Assembly (NCBI GenBank): GCA_019279435.1
Contig: JAAALK010000286.1
Location: 30,565,712-30,629,711, forward strand
Direction: 5' to 3'
Source: Zizania palustris
Lineage: Eukaryota; Streptophyta; Magnoliopsida; Poales; Poaceae
Length of the DNA stretch: 64,000 bases
The number at the start of each line of letters is the position of its first letter. The stretch's first letter is position 1. The position numbers and the translations under genes were made by a program. Positions 33,016 through 43,560 of the stretch are shown here, one piece after another. Under the pieces are notes generated by a model. The model saw nothing but the letters and a program-made list of their open reading frames with translations. It made no database searches and had not been told where the DNA came from.

Positions 33016-34075
33016 CTAAGCGTAATAACGCTTAAGGTGCTCCGCATGCCATGCATGCTTTAATTCTCCCCCTTCTAAATTAGCTAATTTAAAAGATATG
33101 GGTCGCCTTGAGCGTAGGATAATATATGGTCATTCCCATTTGTTTCCTAACTTCCCCATAGCAATTACACTTCGCAGTACCAAATGACCTGGTCTAAATT
33201 TATTAACTTTTACCTTCGGGTCATACCATGTCTTCGTCTGGTCTTGGTACTTCATCAAATTGGCGACAGCTTGAAGCCTCGTCTCTTTAGACAAATCAAG
33301 CGAAATGTTTCTTTCATTACTCTCTCCAGGCTCCGTTACAAGAAGGGATCCACCTTTTAGTTCCGTGGGAGTCATGGCTTCGTCTCCGAACAACAACCTG
33401 AATGGGGTGAATCTTGTTGACCTAGCTTGAGTGGTCTGAATGGACCATAAAATCTTGGGAAGCTCTTTAGTCCATAGCCCCTTGGCCAGCCCAACAATCA
33501 TTCAATTCAAACTAGACAGAATATTCCCATTTTCCCTCTCGATGACTCCGTTGGATTAGGGGTGACGAACAGCTGCAAAACACAATTTAATTCCCAAACC
33601 TTCGCAAAATTCTTTAAAAGGTTCAGCTTCGACTTGGGTGCCATTGTCGATTGTCAACTCTCTAGGCAATCCGAACCTACAAATAATATTCTGCCAAAAT
33701 AATTTCTATACATTTCCGAAGTAATAGCAGTTAAGGGTTCAACTTCGACCCATTTAGAAAAGTATTCGATTGCTACCACCACGAACTTCAAGTTGGCCTT
33801 CGCCATTAGGAAAGGACCGATTAGATCCATTCCCCATCGTTCCATTGGCAATACCGGAGCAATGACTTGAAGGGGTGTCGGTGGACGATGGCTTCGTCTA
33901 CCCATCCATTGGCACCCTTGATAGGTTCGAACCAATGATTCTGCACCTCTTACAATTGTTGGCCAATAAAGCCCCTGGTGAAGTGTTTTTCCTACTAAAG
34001 CATGAGGGGCTAAGTGGCTACCACACAGTCCTTCATGAATTTCTCGAAGTATATCTTGGCCTTCAGGTTGTGAGA
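33016..34075 (-). pseudogene. Tat-B integrase (separated by inversion)
   Basis: On the minus strand: the zinc-finger region ending QGCQWMGRRSHRPPTPLQV (about 33930), then a catalytic core with MERWGMDLIGPFLMAKANLKF and EYFSKWVEVEPL, then frame breaks. The region to MIVGLAKGLWTKELPKILWS and the C-terminal module GHLVLRSVIAMGKLGNKWE follow, ending at a stop (complement 33016-33018). The N-terminal end, at 34075, is cut by a copia LTR with a TGAGA duplication. Its missing upstream partner is the RNase H end at 19062. It would insert cDNA into the chromosome; this copy has several frame breaks. Confidence 0.88.
34071..34075 (-). repeat. Target-site duplication TGAGA
   Basis: Partner of TCTCA at 19058-19062, in inverted orientation; see there. 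Confidence 0.88.
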
Positions 34076-35157
34076 TGAGGAGCCATGTTGAAGAGCATGG
34101 GCCTCATGGCTCTAGATGTGATGAGTGATTGTCAATGAAAGTCAAGAGGGCAAGAAGAGAAGATGAGACCTGTTGTGTCTGGGCCATGTGTGACTCAAGT
34201 ACACGGGCAGTGAGCAACTGTCGGGCAGAGGGGCCGCGAAGTCGGGCTGGCCTAATATGAGTACATGGGCTAGGAGAAGTAGAGGATCCACTGGTCTGTT
34301 GACTGGGATTGACTCAGGTACACGAGCGGTGAGCGATTGCCGGGCTGAGGGAGCTACGGAATCAGGCCGGCCCAATCGAGGTACCCGGTGCGAAGACGGT
34401 GGATGCTTTGTCAGTTTCGGCGCAAAATTGACGACCGCTGATCTCGGATCTGACCTTTCTGAGGCGAAGCCGTAGCTGCTACGAAAGCTCCGCATCAAGA
34501 CAAGTTATTTGTATTTAGTATTTTACTATTTTGCCTTTAGGCCCATAGTCTGTTTAGTCGAGTCTGTAAAAAACCCTAAGGGCATTTTGGCTTTTTCCAT
34601 TTGTATTTCAATGTCTGTGTAATTTACCCTAGAGGTAAATCTGTCTTTTTCCCTTTGTTGGGCTGCCTATAAATAGGCCCCAACCACCTAGGGTTAGGGT
34701 TAACTCACCTAATGCAAATCAGAGTTCAACCAATTTAAGCTTTTCTTTTTCACTAGATTCTTCCTCTGTGTGCACCGCCACTGCCATTATCGGATCACCG
34801 TTTCACCACTGAAGTTTTTCTTCTCTGGCGTTGTTTTGATTTTGGTCTGTGCACTCGGCAGCCGAGGCGTGCGTGGGAGGCAGCTAGTAGCTTGCGTGGC
34901 AGCTAGCACCTAGCGCTGCAGCTAGCCCCTAGCACGGCAGCCAGCCCCTACGCACAGCAGTAGCAGCTATGCATGGCGCGTGCCTCAAGACGGCACAAGC
35001 AGCAGGCGCGTGGAATAGCTTGCGTTGGCCTCTATGCAGTGAAGAAGCAGCAGCATCAAGACGTGTAGGCATCCTAGCAGAGGAGGCACTGCAGCATGCT
35101 GACAGAGGAGCCTGGAGCAGAAGCATCAGCGCACGACATCGAAGAAGCTTTGCCAAA
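34076..35157 (+). mobile_element. LTR start fragment, proposed 5' LTR of Copia-2, inverted
   Basis: Starts TGAGGAGCCATGTTGAAG and has the U3 duplication (TGACTCA blocks at about 34191 and 34310), telobox-like AAACCCTAA, and the TATA box at 34668-34675 with an AGGGTTAGGGTTA run just after it. Its transcribed part differs from the CTTCGAAG type: it carries GCAGCTAGC repeats (34880-34960). It breaks at about 35157, where minus-strand copia pol begins. Confidence 0.85.
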
Positions 35158-37875
35158 CAGTCCAACGCCAGGTTTGGCAAAGGTGTTAAACTAGTGTCGA
35201 GCCATCTGCTCGTATGTAGGGAAGCAAAATGAATCATAGGAGTCTGGACCGAAACGCGGATCAAAGCGCGGTCCTCTGTTCTGCCTAAAATCACGGCCAC
35301 GAGGTCCAAAACCGTATCCATAACGATCTGGAACTCTGCTGGAATGGAAACCACCCTCCAAAGCACGATCATAAAAACCGTCTCCTCCACCACGACCTAC
35401 ACGACGTGACCTGGCCTCTAGCCTCTCTCTATGTTGAGGAACTCTCTATCTACCATCCTGCTGGTAGAATTGCTCCTGCCCACCTCGAGCTCTCTCTGCT
35501 CGCTCAACCCGCTTCCTCCTGAAGCAAAACTCCTCAAGATACCCGTCTCTCTAACAAAACTCATAGTGATAGGTAGGCTTCTTCGGATGTTGTTGAGGCT
35601 TGGGATTCTAAGGCTTGGTGGTGTTGAGTGTAGCATCTTTAGTGTGAGAGGGTCCAGGTAAAGAATCAAGAGAAGTATGGAGAGGTTTAGGCTTTAGAAC
35701 CCAGATTTGCTTCTTAGGTGGAGCTTTAGGTTGTTCTTGGAACACTCCATCCTTGGGCTGACTATCCTTAAAGGACTCAGTGGAGTGAGTCTTGGGATAT
35801 ATCTGTTCGGGAGTCATCTTACTCCACTCCGCTGCTCGGTTAATGGCACTCTCAAAATCAGCCTTGGTATAGGTGTAACCTACCCCAAACCCATCATGTT
35901 TCTTGATCTGCTGGATCATCATGCCGAGCTGTGGCTCTCTGGCACTAATCCAACTCAGGATCTGACGGAGGTAAAAGTTCTCATTCTGAACATCAGCTAG
36001 CTCCTCTCTCAAGGAAGCTAACACCTCCACCCGAGACAAGCAGATCTCACACTCTTTATCAACTTCGACAGACTTCTCAGCTTTTAGCTTGATCAACTTC
36101 ATTCTAATGGATAAGCAGTTCTCACAAACAGTGGGTGGAACTGACAAGGTCTCAAGCTCTAGCTTAGTATGCTCCAACTCAGCTCTCACTCCAGCTAACT
36201 CGCTCAACTGCTCATCACTCTTGGCTCTCAGCTCAGCTATACTAGCTAAATGGGATGGGCAGTCTACACAAGGTGCGACGATAGTGGCATGAGCATCTTT
36301 TAGCTCCTGCTGAGCGCTCTCAAGCTCAGTGGCCAAGGCATCTCTCTCATCTACTCTCTCTGTGTACCTGGACTTAAGAGTCGTTAGGTTACACAACAAC
36401 ACCTCACAGTTAGGGCACTCACCATTATCACCCAAGCAAGGGGAAGAAGACAAACTCTCAATCTTTCCATTCGTCGTGGCAAGCTCACTCTCAAGCTCAT
36501 CTATCCTCTTCTTAGCCCCTCTAAGCAGTTTCTCCCGATACTTCAACTCCTGATTGTTCTGTTCTAGTAAATTAACAACTTCTTGTTCATAGGAAGATGC
36601 CTTCTCATCGTCGTCGTCGTCGGAGTCGTCGGAGGAGTCCTTTTCTTTCTTCTCCCCAAGAGCCATTGAGCAGAAGCTCTTGTAGGATCTTCGGCTGTGA
36701 CATGAGCGACTATTCGGCTTGTCCCCGAAGCCCATGAAATAGAGGCCCGCCGGATTGTCCCTGTCCTTCCCCTTCCTGATCATGATATATTCATCACTTG
36801 AACTTGAAGACGAGGATCTCTTGGAGTATGTTTTCTCCATCTCAGCAAAGAAGGTCTTGTCTCGCTTCTTGTTCTCACGCCTGTAATCCTTTAGAGCCTT
36901 TAGAAAGAATCTTGTCTTGGGATTGCCCTTCGTGGAGTTGTCATACTTGTCGGAGTTGTAGGAGTTGTCACCGGTTCCCTTCTTGTAATTCTTCTGCTTG
37001 GGACAGTCGACGATAAAATGACCTGGGTCACCACACTCAAAGCATCCGGATTTTGTGCCGTGTCTCTTGAACATTCTCTTATCATAGACATGTCACACCC
37101 GGTTGTTAAACAAGCACAGATCATCATCTCCTAGAGTATCAAGTTGTTCCTCGAAGATAGACATCAAGGAAAAGGCAGTACAACTCATGGCATTAGGATC
37201 AGCAGACGGTGTCGCAAGTGCCAGAGTCTTGGAGCCAGAATCAGTGAAATTTGATCTCAACTGAATATCAACCTCTGAGGCCTTGAGCTTACTAAAAAGC
37301 TCTGCGACAGTCAAGTTATCATAACACGCGCTCTCAACAATAGAAGAGACCTTGATCTCCCAGATCTTAGGGTCCAAGGTATGGAGTACCTTAAGCGCCT
37401 GCTCATGATCCGAGACCAGCTGATCACGCTCGGCCTTGTTAACGCGAAGCTTGTTAATGATCGATTGAAAATAACCAAACAAAGCCTCAACCATCTCACC
37501 CGGCTTCTGTGAGAAATTCTCATACTCACGCCGGTAGGTTTGATATAGCCTAGCCTTGACCTGAGCCGTCCCCTCATGGTGTGCCTGGAGGGTAGCCTAG
37601 ATCTCTCGAGCAGTGGTGAGATGGCTAACACGCTCAAACTCGCTAGGACCTAGACCAGAAAATAAAATATTCACCGCCTTACTATTATTTTGATGCTGGG
37701 TAATTACATCTGCAGCAGTATCCGCATCAATAGTCGTTATGTTGAAACTAGGATGAACACAAATCTTCCATATGTCCGAGCTCTGGCTCATAAGGTATGC
37801 TCGCATGCGAGTCTTCCAATAAGTGTAGCCAAATGCTTCTAGGGACGGGATTTTGCCAGAAGACGTCATGGTCAC
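35158..37875 (-). pseudogene. Copia-3 gag and start of pol
   Basis: Start ATG at complement 37875, only about 45 bp after the primer-binding site. The N-terminal part has AFGYTYWKTRMRAYL, typical of copia Gag. The middle (37494-37093) is a UBN2/Gag-like helical domain with VSSIVESACYDNLTVAELF. The zinc knuckle CFECGDPGHFIVDC is at 37044-37003 (complement). A long coiled coil with repeated Cys pairs follows (36560-35950), then the proline-rich tail to the pol boundary. 37074-35608 is a single open frame of 488 codons, the longest in the window, but the N-terminal third has a frame break near 37600 and at 37090. Pol ends at 35158 before the protease. Confidence 0.9.
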
Positions 37876-37920
37876 TACCTAGGTTTAGAATCGGTTAAGA
37901 TATCGGAAAAACCTAACCTT

Positions 37921-37932
37921 GCTCTGATACCA
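37921..37932 (-). promoter_or_regulatory. Copia-3 primer-binding site (initiator Met tRNA)
   Basis: The minus strand reads TGGTATCAGAGC two bases after the LTR end. This is the standard copia site pairing with the 3' end of initiator Met tRNA. Confidence 0.92.
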
Positions 37933-37934
37933 CT

Positions 37935-39505
37935 TGTAGGACCGAAAGTAGCAACCAAAGGGGGGTGAATGGGCGCCTAAAAATTTCTTGCTAAACTATA
38001 TCGAAAACCCAACACCCAACCAACTTGACCGTACAAACAATATTAGAAAAAATAAATTACTGGTACTATAGATGTCTAGCCTAAAAATGACCGGTGTCCT
38101 AATTAAAATGATATTAGAGCTAAACTAAAAAGAATCACTTAAGTATATAAAATGGGTAGTAGAAATATTTAATGACGTAATACAAAACTCTAAATATCCT
38201 AATAAAATTGTTCAGATTACAGTCTAAAAATTAAAATACTAATTAACTGAATAAAATATGGATCACCCAAAAATTAATTCAGAAATAACCTAAAAATATT
38301 TCACGCGAGAGAAAGAAAAATTATTACGACTAATAAATTTTTCTTTTCTTTTATATGAGCAGATTAAACAGATCTATTTAAATAAATAATACGAGATAAC
38401 TAATAAGCAGATTAAAATTTAACGACGAGATTAATTTTTAATTAAGAACAGATAACTACGAGATTATTATTTTTTAGCTAATTAAAATATGGATAAATGT
38501 TTGTTTAACTAACCAGCTAAAATATTGGAGATTAAACAAGAAAACTTACCTCGTCGGTCATGTCATCGCACCGATCCGCCTGATGCCGCAGAAGATCTAG
38601 CGCGCTGCCTGGGAGTCTTCGCCGTATTGCCGTGTGACTCCCGCCGTGGGGCTTGCGCCTTTACCTATGACGAGGACCACGCCCAAGTCCCGCACAGCCG
38701 TGAGCCCTGCTCCTTTTGCTGCCTCGATCACCACGCGCTTGGATCAAATCAGAAAACCTCCCGTGTGCGCCGTGCAAGAGACCGTGACGCGTGGATCCAG
38801 AAGCAATAGCAGCCGGCCGTGGTGCCCTCCCGCGTGTGCTTCCTGCTGCCGTAGCCTGGCAATGCTGCTGGTGCTCTGTGCAAAACTGCTGCGTGGGGCC
38901 TGCAGGCGAATGCTGCCATCGGTGCTGCAACGCACGACGAAAAAGATAGCCTCTGCCACCTGGGAAAAAGGAAACCGCGTCGTGGGAATATTGCAGTACC
39001 GGAGAAGAACACTTTGTAGATGAAAATTTTCGATGGAAGATGAACTGCGGCCAAAACAAAAAGTGGACTTGTGGATTGATCACCTGACTCGACTAAAAAT
39101 ATTCTAAACTTAAAAACTAAATATTAATACCCTAAAAAACAAAATAATCATAGGTTGTGAGTTTTGCGCCGAAACTGACAAAGCGTCCACTGTCTTCGCA
39201 CCGTGTACCCGGATTACGCCAACCCGACCCCGCAGCTTCCTCAGCCCGGCAATCGCTCGCCGCCCGTGTACCTGAGTCAAACCCAGTCAACAAACCAGTG
39301 GATCATCTGCCGCTCCTAGCCATGTAACCGGATTGGGCTAGTCCGATCCGGCGGCTCCTCTGGCCGGCTGTCGCTCACTGCCCGTGTACCTGAGTCACAC
39401 GTGCCTCAGACTCGGCATGTCTTCATTTCTCTTCCTTTGACTTCCGTTGACAATCACTCATCACATTTATAGTATCAAAACCATATTCTTCAACATGGTT
39501 TCTCA
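37935..39505 (-). mobile_element. 5' LTR of Copia-3, promoter deleted
   Basis: LTR of 1571 bp on the minus strand, from TGAGAAACCATG (39505) to the end complementing TGTAGGACCG (37935), followed by the primer site. Relative to its probable partner at 26866-28323 it lacks about 150 bp including the TATA box (equivalent to about 27150-27298); the join is near 39082. It is inserted in the LTR of Copia-4. Confidence 0.88.
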
Positions 39506-40340
39506 CCAAACAGAAGATCATGTCCAAGTGCGCAAGAAAAACAGTGGAGAGAGATCCTAACAAAAACCGAAGAAAGAAGCCAGTATAGGAATCTAATAAA
39601 AAAAGCAGGCTAGATGATCCCATAGCCAAAAACAAAGCTACAGTGCGGTGATGAAGAATTTTCAGATCTGAGCGGTGGGGAAAGTGAACTCTGATTTGTC
39701 ATTAAAATGAGTTAACCCTAACCCTAGGGGATTGGGGCCTATTTATAGGCAACCCTATAAAAGGAAAAAGACAGATTTACCCCTAGGGTAAATTACACAG
39801 ATGCTGAAATAAAAAATGGAAAAAGACCAAAATGCACTTAGGGATTTTTACAGACTCGACTAACACATACTGTGGGCCTAAAAGGCAAAATAGTAAATCC
39901 TAAATAAAGATAACTTGTCCTGAGGCAGATATTTTGTAGCAGCTACGGCTATGCCTCAGAACGGTAGGATCCAAGATCAGCGGTCGTCAGTTTTGCGCCG
40001 AAACTGACAAAGCATCCACTGTCTTCGCACCAGGTACTCGGATTGGGCCAGCCCGATTCCGCGGCTCCCTCAGCCGACAATCGCTCGCCGCCCGTGTACC
40101 TGAGTCAATCCCGGTCAAAGACTAGTGGATCTCTGCCGCTCCTAGCCCATGTACTCGGATTGGGCCGGCCCGACTCCGCAGCCCCTCTACCTGGCAGTCG
40201 CTCGCCGCTCGTGTACCTGAGTCACACGTGACCCGGACACGGCAGGTCTCGTCTTCTCTTCGATTTCTCTTTGACTTCCGTTGACAATCACTTATCACAT
40301 CTGGAGCCATGAGGCCCATGATCTTCATCATGGCTCCTCA
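39506..40340 (-). mobile_element. 3' LTR fragment of Copia-4
   Basis: U3 side of the LTR on the minus strand, from TGAGGAGCCATG (40340) through the duplicated U3 blocks and TATA (complement 39740-39747) to 39506, where Copia-3's LTR begins. The downstream half of this LTR is missing from the expected place. Confidence 0.85.
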
Positions 40341-40351
40341 ATCTCCCCCAT
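40341..40351 (-). promoter_or_regulatory. Polypurine tract of Copia-4
   Basis: The complement reads ATGGGGGAGAT directly before the LTR, a one-base variant of the family tract. Confidence 0.8.
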
Positions 40352-41654
40352 GATGAGTGCATTGTCAACACCCTCTTCATCAACTCTTTAGAACCTACAA
40401 ACACATGTGGAAACACGAAAACAAAAACACAAGAAAACAGAAAGAATAAAATAAAATAGAAAGTTTAACCCTAATGACCAAAAACCAAACAAAAGCCAGA
40501 AGACAGTCATTGTGGTTAAACAAAAGTAAAAACTCAAACGAGTGCAATCTCAGAATTATCAACAAGGATATCCAAAAAAGATACTAAGACTCCCCCTAAA
40601 ATAAATCCCAGAGAAAGCCAAACACTCCCCCTAATTTCTCCCCCCTTGTTGACAATTGGACTCATCAAGCGAGACTAAATGCACTCAAAAAAGACACAAA
40701 CTAATTGTGCAAGTGGACTATAAAAAGCATGCTTCTCAGATATGATTGACCATAATTACAACATCTAGCAAGTATAGCAAAAGACATATTGTCTAAGACA
40801 CATGGCATGAGCAGTGCAATAGATGATATCCAAAGAAAGTCATTAGCACAGATTTTTCGATTTTAGCAAATAAAAGCATCACCACATTTTCTAGTTGACA
40901 AGCAAGGTAAAACATGAGATGCAAAGGCTAGCTGATATCTACCAAGATAAGCAGTGTCCAGAACAAAGTGCTTCAGCAAACTTGTTATCTTTTTAATTTT
41001 CAGGCTTTTTCTTTCCCTTTTTCATTTTTTTTGCCAGGGGTTATTTGCATGTCAACCTTTTGCTAACCGACCAAGTCAATCCTTGGCCAGAACTAGACCA
41101 TCAGAAGCTTAAGACATTGGTCTTGGCATACATTACACTGCCCTAGTTCATACCAAAGTGCTATGGTAACTAGTCGAGAACTTGCAATGCGACAAAGCAA
41201 ACCCACCTAGATCTTTCCAATTATGCATAAAAGGCATGTATTTTTCATTTTTTCTGATTGTTTATCATTTTTATAGCACATTTTCCATGTTAAAGCATAT
41301 AGATGTCCAAGTTGCATATCTGCATTTAAGTAAGGAACTAGCTACCAGGCATGTAAAAGATAGTAAAAGCATTCAGCCTACACATGCAAGTTACCAGAAG
41401 AAATGGTAATCATTTTTCAATTTTAAAGCATAAAATCCATGCATATGACAGATATTAGACATATCATGTGAACTGAAGCAAAGCATGATCATCGACAGGT
41501 AGTCAAAAGCATATACTAGCTAGAATAAGTACAGGAGATCAATCATATAACAGAAGCAAGCTCAAACTGTGATATGTGAATATGCATGATATGACCTCAC
41601 ACAAAAAGACTCAAGAAAAAGAGTAAAGCAGAAAGAAAACTGACTCAAAATATC
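40352..41654 (-). other. Copia-4 3' spacer
   Basis: Full-length spacer as in Copia-1. PPT-like motifs occur at about 40590-40650 (complement). The antisense open stretch is broken here by a one-base loss near 41060. No sense gene. Confidence 0.8.
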
Positions 41655-43560
41655 CTAAAAAGGATACACAACTCCTAAATTCCCTCTCAAATGCTTTAAA
41701 GTAGACTAATCTAGGGGTTTGGTGAGAATATCAGCCAACTGATGATGGGTATCAACATGAACAAGGTCAATGACACCTTTCTCATATTGATCCCTCAGAA
41801 AGTGAAAGCGCACACCAATATGTTTGGTTTTTGAATGAAGACATGGGTTTTCCCTACACTAATCGCGCTGGTGCTATCGCAAAACAAAGGTACTCTGGCA
41901 GGGAAGAACATCCCAAAATCTCTCAAAGTGGAAATCATCCAAACCAACAATGAGCAGCAGCTGGCAGCAGCTACATACTCAGCCTCAGTGGTAGAAAGCG
42001 CAACTCCAGATTGCTTACGCGAAGACCAAGAAACAAGTGAAGAATGAAGAAACTAGCAAGTACCAGAAGTCGACTTGCGATCTAGCTGGCACCCACCAAA
42101 ATCGGCGTCAAAAAAGCCAGATAACTCAAGAGATGATGATGATGAATAGTAAAGACCAAGACCAGGCGCATAGGTAAGGTACCTGAAAATGTGCTTGACA
42201 TCCTGCTGATGAGATGCGCGTGGTGAAGACTAGAAGCGCGTGCACAGTTCTACGGCAAACTGAATGTCCGGTCTCGTCGCCGTCAAGTATAGTAGTGATC
42301 CGATCATCCCTCTATACTCTCTCTTGTTGACCTTGACACCACTCTCATCCTTGTCCAGGCTCCTAGATGTACCCATTGGGGTCATCTGAGGCTTTAGCTC
42401 TCCACCAAAGTCAAACTTCTTCAGCATGTCCCGCGTGTACTTGCTCTAGTGGACGAAGATGATATCCTTGGTCTGCTTGATCTGGAGCCCTAGAAAGTAC
42501 TTGAGCTCACCCATGAGGCTCATCTCAAACTCATTGTGCATCTGCTCAAAAAACTTGGACACAAGCTCATTAGTAGAACCACCAAAAATAATGTCATCCA
42601 CGTAAATCTGAGTAATCAACAAGTCTGAGCCAACTCTGAGCAACAAAAAAGAGTCTTGTCCACAAAACCCATCACAAAGCCACTCTCCAACAAAAACTAC
42701 TTTAGACGATCATACCAATCCATGGGGGCTTGCTTTAGACCAAATAAAGCTTTCTGCAACTTGAAAACATATCGAGGAAACTTCGGGTTGTCAAAACCGG
42801 GGGGCTGCCTAACATAGACCTCCTCCTCTATGTACCTATTCAGAAAGGCACTCTTGACATCCATTTGAAAAATCTTAAAACATTTAGAAGCAGCGAATGC
42901 CAAAAGTATGCGAATGGACTCAAGACGGGCAACAGGGGCAAATGTCTCCTCAAAATCAATACCCTCTTTATGGCAAAAACCCTGGGCAACTAATCAAGCT
43001 TTGTTGCGCACCACAACCCCATCTTCACCTTGCTTGTTCTTAAACACTCACTTGGTGCCTATGGGGTTGCATCCAGGTGGCAGCTCAACCAGTGTCCAAA
43101 CCCGATTGCGAACAAAGTTCTCAAGCTCTTCTTGCATGGCGTTTATCCAATTTGCATCAGAAAGAGCATGAGAAACATCTCTAGGCTCAAAAGAGTCAAC
43201 AAACGCAGACTCAGCAAACACAGTAAGTGAGCCAATAGAAGAATGCAAAGATCTCAAAGTGAGATCACCGATAATGAGCTCTGAGGGGTGATCACGCTCA
43301 ACTTCTCGGGATCCTAGGTGATCTGAGGTCACCTCACCGGAGTCAGCAGCTGGCACCTCTATACTCGACTAAGGTCGCTCGATCGAAGTGGCAGAAGTGA
43401 TCAGAGGTCCACCCTCGTCCTTAGTGTAAGTCTCAGAAGGTGTGGGGTTTGTAGGCTGTGCAGAAGGCCACCCTCATCAACAGCTGGAATGTCATCATCT
43501 TCCTCGAAGATGGACTCTCCAAGATCATCATCTCCAGAAAGATCGAAATAAGGAGTGAGT
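41655..43560 (-). pseudogene. Copia-4 reverse transcriptase and RNase H
   Basis: Minus strand: integrase-RT linker with FEEDDDIPAVDEG (about 43510), RT start (NAMQEELENFVRNRVWTL, about 43140), palm DVKSAFLNRYIEEEVYVRQPPGF, YVDD at complement 42593-42604, then RNase H to the stop at 41655-41657. Several frame breaks occur, for example near 42660 and 42440. At 43560 a solo LTR interrupts the linker; the reading resumes at 45045. Confidence 0.9.
43556..43560 (+). repeat. Target-site duplication TGAGT (left)
   Basis: TGAGT here and TGAGT at 45040-45044 flank the solo LTR; joining the sides recreates the pol sequence seen in Copia-2 near 23770. Confidence 0.88.

Noticed and set aside
34690..34712. 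Interstitial telomere repeat
   Set aside because: Only two TTAGGG-like units occur, they differ from the plant TTTAGGG repeat, and they recur at the same LTR position in other copies.
40043..40231. Small ORFs in U3 blocks with repeated RSPxVYLS-like peptides
   Set aside because: They arise from the duplicated GGTACACGGGC block and occur on both strands of all LTRs; no evidence of translation.
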